A stretch of DNA of 64,000 nt, from assembly GCF_003418935.1 (NCBI RefSeq), contig NZ_QVMT01000002.1, positions 1 to 64,000 of the forward strand. Direction: 5' to 3'. Every line of letters starts with the position of its first letter. Position 1 is the stretch's first letter. This document shows positions 17,670 to 26,449 of the stretch, in pieces. The DNA comes from Emticicia sp. C21 (GTDB taxonomy: Bacteria > Bacteroidota > Bacteroidia > Cytophagales > Spirosomataceae). The notes beneath the pieces were generated by a model. The model was given only the letters and a program-made list of their open reading frames with translations, made no database searches and was not told where the DNA came from. The position numbers were made by a program, and so were the translations under genes.

Positions 17670-17698
17670 TGAACATTCTTTAACTCATTTTGAACATT
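17670..17698 (-). promoter_or_regulatory. 21-bp-spaced direct repeat, putative activator site
   Basis: TGAACATT (plus-strand reading) occurs at 17670-17677 and 17691-17698, exactly 21 bases apart, just upstream of the -7 element of the beta-helix gene on the minus strand. Direct repeats two helical turns apart suit an AraC-type activator such as the adjacent hybrid regulator. The assignment is inference. Confidence 0.45.
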
Positions 17699-17725
17699 AA
17701 GAAAATTTATTGCTCAACCCCTTTC

Positions 17726-20524
17726 TTATTGGCGATTAGCGTATTCTGATGGAGTAATTTCAAACTCTTCCTGGAATACTTTTGTAAAATAGGGAAGGCT
17801 CTCGAAACCTACCTGATAGGCAACATCAGATACATTTCCGGCTTTTTGTTTCAACAAGTTAGCTGCCCGCTGTAAACGGTATTTACGGATAAATTCCACA
17901 GTCGTCTGGTTGGTTAGAGCTTTAATCTTTCGGCGTAGCTGGACAGTACTCATCGTCATTTCATCAGCAAAACGTGTTAAATCAAATTGGCTGTCTGAAA
18001 GATTTCTTTCAATAATGGCTTTGGCTTTTACGATAAATGCTTCGTCAATAGATGTAACCTTTATCTCATCGGGCTTTAGCTCGACAATTTCTTTCCCATA
18101 CTTTTTCTTTAGTTTTTCACGTATCGAAATCAGATTGCGTACCCTTACCAGCATTTCGTCTTTATGGAAAGGTTTTGTCAGGTAATCATCTGCGCCCAAT
18201 TCTAACCCCTCCATTCTGCTGCCTATATCAGCTTTGGCCGTGAGCATAATAATCGGGATATGACTTGTCTTTTCGTCAGATTTTAAGGCTTTGCAAAACT
18301 CGAAACCATCCATTTCAGGCATCATCAAATCGCTGATGATCAGATTCGGGATTTTTTCTGTCGCTTTGCTAATACCTTCTTTCCCGTTAATTGCTTCAAT
18401 GACCTGATACTCTTTTTCAAAAATACTCTTGATATAAGTTCTTATATCATCATTATCGTCGACTATTAATAGGATATTCTCCTGCTCTCCGTTTACATTT
18501 TCAGCACTCAATTTAGCATGTCCGTTTACAATTGCGCTCTCAGCAAGGTTAGCAGAATAATTATCAGTTTCTAAGGATTCTTCTACTATTGCGTCTTTCC
18601 ATGTTTGAGTATCGATAGGAATCTGTACTGTAAATGTGGTTCCTACGTTCTCCTGACTTTCCACATTGATCGTTCCTTTCAAAACATCTACTAATTCCTT
18701 TACTAAAGCCAGACCAATACCTGTTCCTTCAAATTTTCGATTCTGCGAACTGTCAACCTGATAGAATCGATCAAAAATCTTATCTACTTTATCTTTTTTA
18801 ATACCAATGCCCGTATCGCTAATCGTGATAATCATATTTTTAGCGTTAGGGCTTTCCATATTAACACTTACTTTTCCTTCTTTCGCTGTGAATTTAAAGG
18901 CATTTGAAAGCAGGTTGGTAATGATTTTATCTAATTTATCTCTATCGATATATCCCCATATTTCATCGTTTCCGATGGATGTTTCGAAACTGATTTTCTG
19001 ACTTTCAGCCAATGACGTAAATGAACTGGTAAGCGTTCGGAAATATTGGCTGATATTTTGCCTGCTCACTTCCACTTTCATTTGTCCTGCCTCCAGTTTG
19101 CTAATATCTAATAACTGATTGATAAGCGTAAGCAATCTTTGCGTATTACGTTGCATCATGGGCAATAGACCCTCGGCAGGATATTTTTGTCTCAATTCCT
19201 GAATGGGGCCTAAAATCAGCGTAAGCGGTGTACGTAATTCGTGTGAGATATTGGCAAAAAAGGTAGTTTTCAGATTATCTAATTCTTTCAGGCGGGCATT
19301 CTGTTCCAGATTAAAACCAAGCTGTTGCTCTGCCTGAAGTTTGTTTCGCTCAACACTTCTGAATATCTGACCCAGGAAGAAAACGAATACAAAGTTCTCA
19401 ACCATAAATAATAGAGAAGACAGGGCAAATAGTGGTTTGTATTCTAGCCAGCCTAGCAAACGTACACAAATAAGCAAATAGCTTATCATGCCTAAAACAA
19501 AAGGAATAGAATAGTAATGATGCGTAGGTAGTTTTTTCACAAGGCTATAGACGTAAACCCCTAGAAAATAAAACGACGAAAAGACAATTAAATAAAGCCC
19601 GGCTTTGAGCCAGTACCATTGATAGTTGAGTATCGCCATTACATCTACTAAAACTGTAGCATAAAGAAAAAAGTAAGTAAGCCACTTATGCCATTTCGGA
19701 AGTTTATCGGTAGCAAAAGCTACTAAAACTAATAAGGCAGTAGTAATAGTAATAGAATTATAAGAAAGAAAATCTATCTTTTTCGCTATATCAGAATTAG
19801 ATGTAAAAAGCGGACCCATTACATTCATTAAGCCCCAGTACACGAACGTCTTAAAGACTGTATGTAATGAGTAAATCCTGAAAATAGGAAGTTTAATAAT
19901 AAAGATAGCTAATATCACCACCAGGAAAAACCGGAAAAATAAAAGCCCGTTAGTAAAGCTTTGCTCCGTATAAGCATTTAAAGTCTTTCTAGCTAATGAT
20001 TCCGGTGAATGGATACTAATAGTACCATAGATGCCACGTTGAGAACTAACTTTGATATAAATAACCTTTGAGGTATGTGCGCTTAATTCAAAATGAAATT
20101 CTGGCTCAAACTCTAAGAGCTTTTTTTCCTTTTTGGTGATTAATTTATATTCGGTGTGAGTGAAGTTTTGTTGCGTACTATCTGAAATATAAAAATCAAG
20201 CCTCTCTACCAATGGATTGATCCATTGTAATATCCATTTTTTATTGCCAGCGTCTGTATTCTCTACTTTCAGTCTGACCCAATGTACATCACTCGTATAA
20301 GGAAAAATAAAATAGTCTTTGCCTAAAGGTTTAAAATTCTGTTTAGGTATCTCGGTAAAAGGAATATTGGCTGAGGCATCTCTGAAAATGGCTAAAGAGG
20401 TAGTTGCCTGAATAGGTGCTTTGGTTTGGGATGTAATAACAACAGGAGCTTGCGCAAATCCAATATTACTAATAAATATAGAAACAAGAATACCTGTAAA
20501 AGCAAACAGTAGTTTAAAGTTCAT
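17726..20524 (-). CDS. Hybrid sensor kinase/response regulator with AraC output domain
   Basis: 932 residues combining a whole two-component pathway. Signal peptide (1-25); periplasmic 7TMR-DISMED2-like domain (30-170) with DVHWVRLKVENTD; seven-helix membrane domain (about 190-390); coiled coil; HisKA with FFANISHELRTPLTLILGP (His428); HATPase_c with LLSNAFKFTAKEG, DTGIGIKKDK and GTGIGLALVKE; receiver domain with DDNDDIR and the acceptor Asp in LIISDLMMPEMDG; C-terminal AraC helix-turn-helix (about 825-932) ending FTKVFQEEFEITPSEY. It resembles HTCS-type regulators but uses a 7TMR sensor rather than a beta-propeller. The ligand is unknown. The downstream secreted protein gene is its most likely target. 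Confidence 0.92.
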   Translation of the reverse strand: MNFKLLFAFTGILVSIFISNIGFAQAPVVITSQTKAPIQATTSLAIFRDASANIPFTEIPKQNFKPLGKDYFIFPYTSDVHWVRLKVENTDAGNKKWILQWINPLVERLDFYISDSTQQNFTHTEYKLITKKEKKLLEFEPEFHFELSAHTSKVIYIKVSSQRGIYGTISIHSPESLARKTLNAYTEQSFTNGLLFFRFFLVVILAIFIIKLPIFRIYSLHTVFKTFVYWGLMNVMGPLFTSNSDIAKKIDFLSYNSITITTALLVLVAFATDKLPKWHKWLTYFFLYATVLVDVMAILNYQWYWLKAGLYLIVFSSFYFLGVYVYSLVKKLPTHHYYSIPFVLGMISYLLICVRLLGWLEYKPLFALSSLLFMVENFVFVFFLGQIFRSVERNKLQAEQQLGFNLEQNARLKELDNLKTTFFANISHELRTPLTLILGPIQELRQKYPAEGLLPMMQRNTQRLLTLINQLLDISKLEAGQMKVEVSRQNISQYFRTLTSSFTSLAESQKISFETSIGNDEIWGYIDRDKLDKIITNLLSNAFKFTAKEGKVSVNMESPNAKNMIITISDTGIGIKKDKVDKIFDRFYQVDSSQNRKFEGTGIGLALVKELVDVLKGTINVESQENVGTTFTVQIPIDTQTWKDAIVEESLETDNYSANLAESAIVNGHAKLSAENVNGEQENILLIVDDNDDIRTYIKSIFEKEYQVIEAINGKEGISKATEKIPNLIISDLMMPEMDGFEFCKALKSDEKTSHIPIIMLTAKADIGSRMEGLELGADDYLTKPFHKDEMLVRVRNLISIREKLKKKYGKEIVELKPDEIKVTSIDEAFIVKAKAIIERNLSDSQFDLTRFADEMTMSTVQLRRKIKALTNQTTVEFIRKYRLQRAANLLKQKAGNVSDVAYQVGFESLPYFTKVFQEEFEITPSEYANRQ

Positions 20525-20630
20525 GGCTAGTATAATTCAGTGCTAAGTTTTTTCTTTTCGGTGGTTAGATCTATTGTATTGGATTCTTCATTTGTAAATA
20601 TACAAACATAACAGCAGATAACTAGAATGG

Positions 20631-20668
20631 TAAACTATGCAAAGATAATGTTAATCTATGCAAAGATA
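20631..20668 (-). promoter_or_regulatory. Two 17-bp direct repeats at the hybrid regulator promoter
   Basis: Plus-strand TAA-CTATGCAAAGATA type repeats at 20631-20647 and 20652-20668 match at 16 of 17 positions and are offset by 21 bases (17 + 4). Each includes a minus-strand TATCTTTG, so the array is either a tandem promoter or an autoregulatory AraC-type operator overlapping the promoter. Confidence 0.5.
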
Positions 20669-20692
20669 TTAAATTAATAGAGTTAAAAACAA
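20661..20692 (-). promoter_or_regulatory. Promoter of the hybrid regulator gene
   Basis: On the minus strand TTG (20690-20692), 21-base spacer, TATCTTTG (20661-20668). The leader would be about 130 bases. A second TATCTTTG 21 bases downstream lacks a matching -33. Confidence 0.6.
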
Positions 20693-20743
20693 GTGGAGCA
20701 AAAGGAGACTATATCTTTAGACAAGTTGCACTAAATCATCGTT

Positions 20744-20776
20744 TTGCCTGTTTTTAAAATTTAAAACCTAAATTTG
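20744..20776 (+). promoter_or_regulatory. Promoter of the first RluA-type gene
   Basis: TTG (20744-20746), 22-base spacer, TAAATTTG (20769-20776), 29 bases before the ATG. Confidence 0.6.
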
Positions 20777-20805
20777 CAGAATATTTTATCAGACCGATCA
20801 GCGAT

Positions 20806-21591
20806 ATGGAATACGAATTTGAATTTCAAGAATCTCAGGAAACACCGAAAATAAAAACGACACCGAAAAACGTAGTTTTTGAAGACTTAATCATCTTTGA
20901 AAACAACGATTATATAGTTATCAATAAACCTCCGTATTTAGCAAGTCTTGACGAACGTACACAAGACAAGCACCAGAGTATTCTGCGTTTAGCGAAAGCC
21001 TATTCTGACGATGCACAATTATGTCACCGACTAGATAAAGAAACTTCTGGTGCATTGGCTATTGCTAAAAATCCGGCTGCGTATAGAAATCTTGCCATGC
21101 AGTTTGAAAACCGTGAGGTAACCAAGCGTTATCACGCAGTAGTAAATGGTGTGCATGATTTTGATAGTGTTTCAGTTTTCTTACCAATTGCGCAATTGAA
21201 AGATGGTACGGCGGTGAGAATTGACCGAGAGAAAGGGAAAATAGCTGAAACGATTTTCTTTACGCTAAAAGCCTATCGCTATCATACGCTTGTAGAATGT
21301 ATCCCGATTACGGGTCGTATGCACCAGATTCGTGTACACTTACAATGCCTGAAAGCTCCGATTGTCTGCGACCCGACTTATGGCGGAGATGAAATTTTCT
21401 TATCTCAACTAAAAAGCAAGAAGTTTAATCTGAAAAAAGGAACAGAGGAACTGCCACTGATTAAAAGAGTAGCGCTGCATGCCCATTCACTTTCTTTCCG
21501 CTTACTAAATGGCGAAGCAGTAAAGATAGAAGCCCCTTATCCGAAAGATTTTGATGTATTAGTGAAGCAGTTGGATAAGTTTACGGCCTGA
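20806..21591 (+). CDS. RluA family pseudouridine synthase
   Basis: 261 residues. It isomerises uridine to pseudouridine in rRNA or tRNA. The catalytic motif CHRLDKETSGALAIAK carries the essential Asp; NKPPYLASLDE and the C-terminal GRMHQIRVHLQCLKAPIVCD are also family marks. No S4 RNA-binding domain is present at the N-terminus, where there are about 30 charged residues instead. The target uridine cannot be deduced. It is convergent with the EamA gene, and a short hairpin lies between them. A second RluA-type gene occurs at 52304-53029. Confidence 0.92.
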   Translation: MEYEFEFQESQETPKIKTTPKNVVFEDLIIFENNDYIVINKPPYLASLDERTQDKHQSILRLAKAYSDDAQLCHRLDKETSGALAIAKNPAAYRNLAMQFENREVTKRYHAVVNGVHDFDSVSVFLPIAQLKDGTAVRIDREKGKIAETIFFTLKAYRYHTLVECIPITGRMHQIRVHLQCLKAPIVCDPTYGGDEIFLSQLKSKKFNLKKGTEELPLIKRVALHAHSLSFRLLNGEAVKIEAPYPKDFDVLVKQLDKFTA

Positions 21592-21601
21592 CCTGTGTAT
21601 T

Positions 21602-21618
21602 ACGATTTTTCAAATCGT
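21602..21618. terminator. Short hairpin between convergent genes
   Basis: ACGATTT and AAATCGT pair around TTC, 11 bases after the RluA stop and 25 bases before the EamA stop. It has no clear T tract and could also be a small repeat unit. Confidence 0.35.
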
Positions 21619-21642
21619 GCGGACGACGTTTGCTTACACATT

Positions 21643-22563
21643 TTACTCAATAGGAACAGTTTTCGAAGCCGTTTTTCTTCGACCTATAGTCATTAATACT
21701 ACGCCAATCAATACAATGGCAGAAGCAATCAATGACCGGGTAGTGAGTACCTCACCTTTAAAAATCCAACCCAAAAAGAAAGCTACTACCGGATTGATAT
21801 AGGCATAAGTAGCCGTTAGTTGCGGTGGTGCATTGTTAATCAGCCAAAGATAGGCGCTATAGCCTACATAAGAACCTATTACAATGAGGTAAATGACAGC
21901 TGCATAGGTTTCAAAAGTCATACTCTGAAAAGCCTGAATATGATTGTCTTCAAATACCAGGCTCGTCGTTAGAGAAAAAAGTCCTCCGGCAATCATTTGT
22001 ATGGCCGTAGATTGTATAGGTTTCGGTAATGATAAATAAGGAGATTTCAAAGAACCGTATGCCCACGCAACAGAACCTGCAAAAACCAATAGGGCAGGGA
22101 AAATAGCTACTTCCCGATTAGCAGTATTGGCCGGATTGGTAATATCTAATAAATAAACCATCCCGAATAAACCTACAATCAAGCCAATTAAGCCAATAAG
22201 CGTAGGCTTGGTTTTGCTGAAAAACCAGAAATCAAGCATAATCATCCAGGCAGGTAAAGTAGCCACTAGTAATGCAACCAGACCTGACGGCATAAAACGT
22301 AAGGCATAAGCTACCGTAATATTACCAATCCCGCTGAGCATCAAGCCTACCAAAGCTGCTCCTTTTATCTGGGTCCAATTGGGTATACCATAGCCTTTCC
22401 ACAAGGTAAATATGAATAGCAGGATTCCACCCGTAAGAAAGCGTAAGCACGAAACCATCATAGGCGGAAGCACCTCTATGGCGTACTTCATACCTAAAAA
22501 AGTAGAACCCCAGACTACATACACAAGTCCGAGCGCTATGATAAGCTTGGTTTTATAAGACAT
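21643..22563 (-). CDS. EamA family (drug/metabolite) transporter
   Basis: 306 residues with about ten membrane helices in two EamA halves. The first half shows LVYVVWGSTFLGMKYAIEVLPP and LRFLTGGILLF; the second shows GSYVGYSAYLWLINNAPP, TATYAYINPVVAFFLGW and GEVLTTRSLIASAIVLIGV. DMT-superfamily members export amino acids, nucleobases or other metabolites across the inner membrane; the substrate cannot be told. The Fur-type gene starts 58 bases upstream of it on the same strand, so this gene may be the tail of that unit, though no promoter was seen in the gap. Confidence 0.9.
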   Translation of the reverse strand: MSYKTKLIIALGLVYVVWGSTFLGMKYAIEVLPPMMVSCLRFLTGGILLFIFTLWKGYGIPNWTQIKGAALVGLMLSGIGNITVAYALRFMPSGLVALLVATLPAWMIMLDFWFFSKTKPTLIGLIGLIVGLFGMVYLLDITNPANTANREVAIFPALLVFAGSVAWAYGSLKSPYLSLPKPIQSTAIQMIAGGLFSLTTSLVFEDNHIQAFQSMTFETYAAVIYLIVIGSYVGYSAYLWLINNAPPQLTATYAYINPVVAFFLGWIFKGEVLTTRSLIASAIVLIGVVLMTIGRRKTASKTVPIE

Positions 22564-22620
22564 TGATGGTAAGAAAAGCGCGAGAAAAACTCACAATAAC
22601 AGGTTGCTCAAACAAGAATT

Positions 22621-23040
22621 TTATGCTTTGCAATTAGGGCAAGTACCTTGCATCAGCATATTAATATCGGTCAGTTTATAGCCTTCAGGCAAACTCAGTT
22701 TCGGAATGTGTACACTCTCAATACAGGTTGTATTGCCACATACCAGGCATTTGAAATGCACATGGTCATGGTGATGTTCATCGTGTGAACATTCGTTTGA
22801 GCGGCAAAGAGCATATTTAGTGCCGCCTTCATCGTCCAGCACTTTATGGATAATGCCTTTTTCAACAAAAGTCTTTAGGGTACGATAAATCGTTACTCTA
22901 TCGAAACGTTCCCCAAACAGATTTTCCAGATCTCCATGCGAAAGCGCATGGCTATAAGACTGGAACGACTGCAATATATCTTCCCGACAGCCGGTATGGC
23001 GTAAGTCGTATTCTTTTAGTGTACTTTTAGAGAAATTCAT
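22621..23040 (-). CDS. Fur family transcriptional regulator
   Basis: 139 residues from the ATG at 23040 (MNFSKSTLKEYDLRHTGCR); a further in-frame ATG at 23070 would add ten residues unlike the family. The winged helix includes LENLFGERFDRVTIYRTLKTF, and the metal-binding part has SHDEHHHDHVHFKCLVCGNTTC and a final CPNC, so two CxxC pairs for structural zinc plus a His cluster for the sensory metal. Whether it senses iron, zinc or peroxide cannot be decided from sequence. It follows the ABC exporter gene by 91 bases. Confidence 0.9.
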   Translation of the reverse strand: MNFSKSTLKEYDLRHTGCREDILQSFQSYSHALSHGDLENLFGERFDRVTIYRTLKTFVEKGIIHKVLDDEGGTKYALCRSNECSHDEHHHDHVHFKCLVCGNTTCIESVHIPKLSLPEGYKLTDINMLMQGTCPNCKA

Positions 23041-23131
23041 GATTTCTACATTTAAATTCATGAAAAGCAATGAAATGCCTTTTACCTCAGACTAAAACTG
23101 CTTTTGAATCAGAAAGGATTTCTAATACTTG

Positions 23132-25033
23132 TTATTCTACCAGCAAATTTACATTATCAAACTGTAATTTAACCATATTTGCGTAAATTCCTTCTTCTTT
23201 CAGAATCAAATCCTCATGCGAACCCGATTCTGCAATTTCTCCGTCTTTCAATACATAAATCGTATCTACATTGCGGATAGTTGCCAGACGGTGAGCAATA
23301 ATAATGGTTGTACGATTCTTCATTAACTCATCAAGTGCATCCTGCACCAGTTTTTCTGATTCAGAATCCAGAGCGCTGGTAGCTTCATCCAGAATCAGAA
23401 TCGATGGGTCTTTCAGAATGGCACGGGCAATAGCTACCCTTTGTCTTTGTCCGCCCGATAATTTCACACCTCTTTCACCTACAATTGTCTGGAATTTCTC
23501 AGGGAAAGAAGTAATGAAATCAAAGGCATTAGCTTTACGGGCAGCTTCAAAAACTTCAACTTCTGTAGCTCCCGGCTTTCCGTAAGCAATGTTTTCGTAG
23601 ATAGTACCCCCAAAAAGCATTACTTCTTGTGGTACTATGGCAATATTGCTTCTTAACTCGGTTACATCCTGTTTCGAAATATCTACTCCATCAATCACAA
23701 TCTTACCGTTGGTAAGCGGATAGAGTTTCATTAATAGCTGTACAAGTGTCGATTTGCCTGCGCCACTTTGCCCCACTAGAGCCACTTTCTCACCTGACTT
23801 GACATTAATAGAAATATCTTTCAATACAGTTACATCAGCTCTTGATGGATATACAAAACCTACGTTTTCAAAAGATACATTGCCTTGTGTTTTCTTAAAC
23901 TCAAACGGACGATGGACGTTTACTTCTGATTTCTCCTCCAGAATTTCCAACACACGCTCAGAAGCACCAATGGTTTTTTGAATCTGGGCATACATATCAC
24001 CTAAACCACCAACCGAACCGCCAATAAATCCTGTATAAATGATAAACGTGAAAAGGTCTTTGAAATCTAATTCACCACTCAATACTAAATTACCGCCATA
24101 CCAAACTACACCCACCACTCCACCAAACAATACGAAAATAATAAACGAAATAAAACCACCTCTGAAAGTGGCGGCTTTTAAAGCATAATCGACTACACGT
24201 TGGATGGAACTAGTATAACGACCAACCTCCAGACGTTCGTTAGTAAAGGCTTTCACTACGTTCACAGATTGAAGGGTTTCTTCTACGATAATATTGGTTT
24301 TGGCAAGTTCATCCTGTACTTTCTTAGAATTTTTTCTGATGAATCGTCCGAAAATGATGGCGGCTACTACCAGGAATGGGAAAGTAGACAACATGAAGAG
24401 TGTCAGCTTACCAGATATAAGGGTAATCAGTAAAACCCCACCTACCAAGGTAAATACCTGACGGAATAACTCGGCTAAGGTAATGGATAATACATCTTGC
24501 AGTTGCGTGACATCAGAAGTAATGCGGCTCATCAGTTCACCCACACGGCTTTTCTCAAAGAAAGTAATAGGCAAAGTGATGATTTTAGTATAGAGTTCTT
24601 TTCTCAAATCACGCATCGATTGCTCTGATACACGGGTAAAAGTATAAACCCTTAGAAAAGAGAAAGCTGCTTGTAGAATCAATAAAGCAACAAAGAGAAA
24701 AGTTACTTCATTCAAGGTAAAATTAGGGGCCGACTGAAAGACATTCTGTAGTTTATCGCCCATCACATTCATATTCCCTATGGGATTAGAATTAGCCAAC
24801 GGCGTAGATTTATCAGGCGATACAATGGCACCTACCATTTGTCCCATCAGTAGCGGGATACTCATGGAGGTGATTTGTGAAAGAATCAAAAAAATGAAAC
24901 CTATCACAAATGTCCATTTATAAGGTAAGGTAAATCTGAAAACTTTAAGGGCTTTTTTAAAGCCCTCTGCACTAACTTTTTTCTTGTCTTTTTCTGAAGC
25001 TTCTTCTCCAAAACTTCGGGTTCTCTTTGCCAT
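23132..25033 (-). CDS. ABC exporter, fused permease and ATPase
   Basis: 633 residues, the size of a half-transporter that works as a dimer. Six membrane helices (about 40-350) are followed by the ATPase domain with Walker A GQSGAGKSTLVQLL, Q loop IVPQEVMLFGG, signature LSGGQRQRVAIARAIL, Walker B ILILDEATSALD and the H-loop AHRLAT. The charged N-terminal 35 residues (MAKRTRSFGEEASEKDKKK) are cytosolic. Family members export lipids, drugs or peptides. It lies 61 bases after gldB, so co-transcription is likely; a role in envelope lipid or lipoprotein traffic would be a guess. Confidence 0.93.
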   Translation of the reverse strand: MAKRTRSFGEEASEKDKKKVSAEGFKKALKVFRFTLPYKWTFVIGFIFLILSQITSMSIPLLMGQMVGAIVSPDKSTPLANSNPIGNMNVMGDKLQNVFQSAPNFTLNEVTFLFVALLILQAAFSFLRVYTFTRVSEQSMRDLRKELYTKIITLPITFFEKSRVGELMSRITSDVTQLQDVLSITLAELFRQVFTLVGGVLLITLISGKLTLFMLSTFPFLVVAAIIFGRFIRKNSKKVQDELAKTNIIVEETLQSVNVVKAFTNERLEVGRYTSSIQRVVDYALKAATFRGGFISFIIFVLFGGVVGVVWYGGNLVLSGELDFKDLFTFIIYTGFIGGSVGGLGDMYAQIQKTIGASERVLEILEEKSEVNVHRPFEFKKTQGNVSFENVGFVYPSRADVTVLKDISINVKSGEKVALVGQSGAGKSTLVQLLMKLYPLTNGKIVIDGVDISKQDVTELRSNIAIVPQEVMLFGGTIYENIAYGKPGATEVEVFEAARKANAFDFITSFPEKFQTIVGERGVKLSGGQRQRVAIARAILKDPSILILDEATSALDSESEKLVQDALDELMKNRTTIIIAHRLATIRNVDTIYVLKDGEIAESGSHEDLILKEEGIYANMVKLQFDNVNLLVE

Positions 25034-25094
25034 AGTAAGTATCCTCTAGCTAAACACGAGGATTTTAAAATTAAACGGGTACTGGGCAGAAAAG

Positions 25095-26099
25095 TTAATC
25101 TTCCGTTTGCCCTTTGTATTTTGATTGCTCAAAAATCTCACGCGCATTGGCGTTTTGCATTAATTCTACTAACGTAATCTTAGGATTTTCGGTTCGGTAA
25201 CGGCTTACTATTCGCCAACCCAACCATTGACCAATTCGTCCGGGACAATCTGAGCCTATTTCTGTTACATAAGGCCGTTCGCCGATATACTTGTCTTTAA
25301 TTCTATCATTGGTTTCATACAATAGCTTGTTATCAATGAAATGCGCCCATACCTGCCCCTGATTGTGCCAGCTTTTTGTAAGATTAGTATCGGCATACGC
25401 AACTATTAGGGAGTCTGCCACATTCGGAATCACGGCTCTGGTAAACTCAAAGCTTTTGCCATAGAAAACCATATCGGCTAGCAAAGTGCGGTCGTTTATA
25501 TCAATCTTGTTATATTTTCTTGATAAAAGTGTAACAACCGTAGGCACGATATAAGGTTTATCATATCGCTTTAACATATAATTAGGATGCTGCGGACGAT
25601 ACCTGGCTTTCGGGCCAATGAACGATTCTAAAGGGATAATTATCAGGCTATCACTTACCACCAGTTCATTATCAAGTGCCGCAAAGGTGGTAATGATTTT
25701 AGGTTCTTTAAAATCGGGATAATGGTATTTGATATGTTTAAAGGCAACTTCAAACTCTTTTTTCAAATCGTCCAGATCGCCAAATTTCTCTTGTGTTTGC
25801 TTGTATAATTCCTGAATCTCCGGGTAATGAATCAGGTAATCAAGCCTGCTGATAAGTGAAGTATCGTTGGCAGGAGTTTGGTAAAAGGTTTCAACAAAAG
25901 TGCGGTGTTTTTCTAAAAAACTTCTGATTTCCTCTTTATTCTTCAATTGCATCAAAGGCACTTCCAGTCGCTCAACATTCACGCTAACTTTTATATTAGA
26001 TACATCTACATCAGCCGCTTCGGTGGTTGATTCTGAATTTTGACAGGCATAAAAACAAGAAGAAATGAAACAGAAAAATCCAAGAATACGATATTTCAT
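25095..26099 (-). CDS. gldB: Gliding motility lipoprotein GldB
   Basis: 334 residues. The lipoprotein signal ends FYAC (Cys19). The GldB family is recognised by RLDYLIHYPEIQ, the IIPLESFIGP segment, YDKPYIVPTVV, the DMVFYGKSFEF stretch, and the end IGSDCPGRIGQWLGWRIV with a membrane-proximal WLGW. In Flavobacterium johnsoniae GldB is required for gliding. Many non-gliding Bacteroidota also keep it, so actual motility is not proven. It is the first gene of a minus-strand run followed by the ABC exporter and Fur regulator. Upstream is 350 bases of AT-rich non-coding DNA. Confidence 0.92.
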   Translation of the reverse strand: MKYRILGFFCFISSCFYACQNSESTTEAADVDVSNIKVSVNVERLEVPLMQLKNKEEIRSFLEKHRTFVETFYQTPANDTSLISRLDYLIHYPEIQELYKQTQEKFGDLDDLKKEFEVAFKHIKYHYPDFKEPKIITTFAALDNELVVSDSLIIIPLESFIGPKARYRPQHPNYMLKRYDKPYIVPTVVTLLSRKYNKIDINDRTLLADMVFYGKSFEFTRAVIPNVADSLIVAYADTNLTKSWHNQGQVWAHFIDNKLLYETNDRIKDKYIGERPYVTEIGSDCPGRIGQWLGWRIVSRYRTENPKITLVELMQNANAREIFEQSKYKGQTED

Positions 26100-26449
26100 A
26101 AATAGAATGAGGTTTCTTCAAAAAACGCACAAAATTAGCAATTATTTGTCTGGTATCACGTAGCTTAGCAAATTATAAGAAGTTTTTAATCTAATCTTTC
26201 CTATTTTATGAAAAAATTACTTGGAAGAATTTATTAAAAGTATATAATAGATTTTTCATTAGTAAGATTAAAAAGGTAAGTTTTTAACTATTCCAATTTT
26301 AGGAATTCCTTACCTAAGATTGCATTTATAGTTTTCATTAATACTTTTAAGCAAAGTGCCGTTTAATAAGTATGCAAATTAAAATTAGCTTTTATTATAT
26401 GATAGGTTTATATTTAAGTAGTCTTACACATAAAAACAACTTGCTTGAC
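26100..26449. other. AT-rich intergenic region
   Basis: 350 bases between divergent genes, richer in A/T than the flanks. An imperfect inverted repeat (AGGTAAG at 26274-26280 and CTTACCT at 26309-26315) encloses the palindrome AGGAATTCCT (26301-26310), possibly an operator for the downstream lipoprotein pair. No clear promoter consensus. Confidence 0.4.

Noticed and set aside
26274-26315. Inverted repeat AGGTAAG/CTTACCT considered as a terminator
   Set aside because: The 28-base loop and 7-bp arms are weak, and no T tract follows; kept only as a possible operator note.
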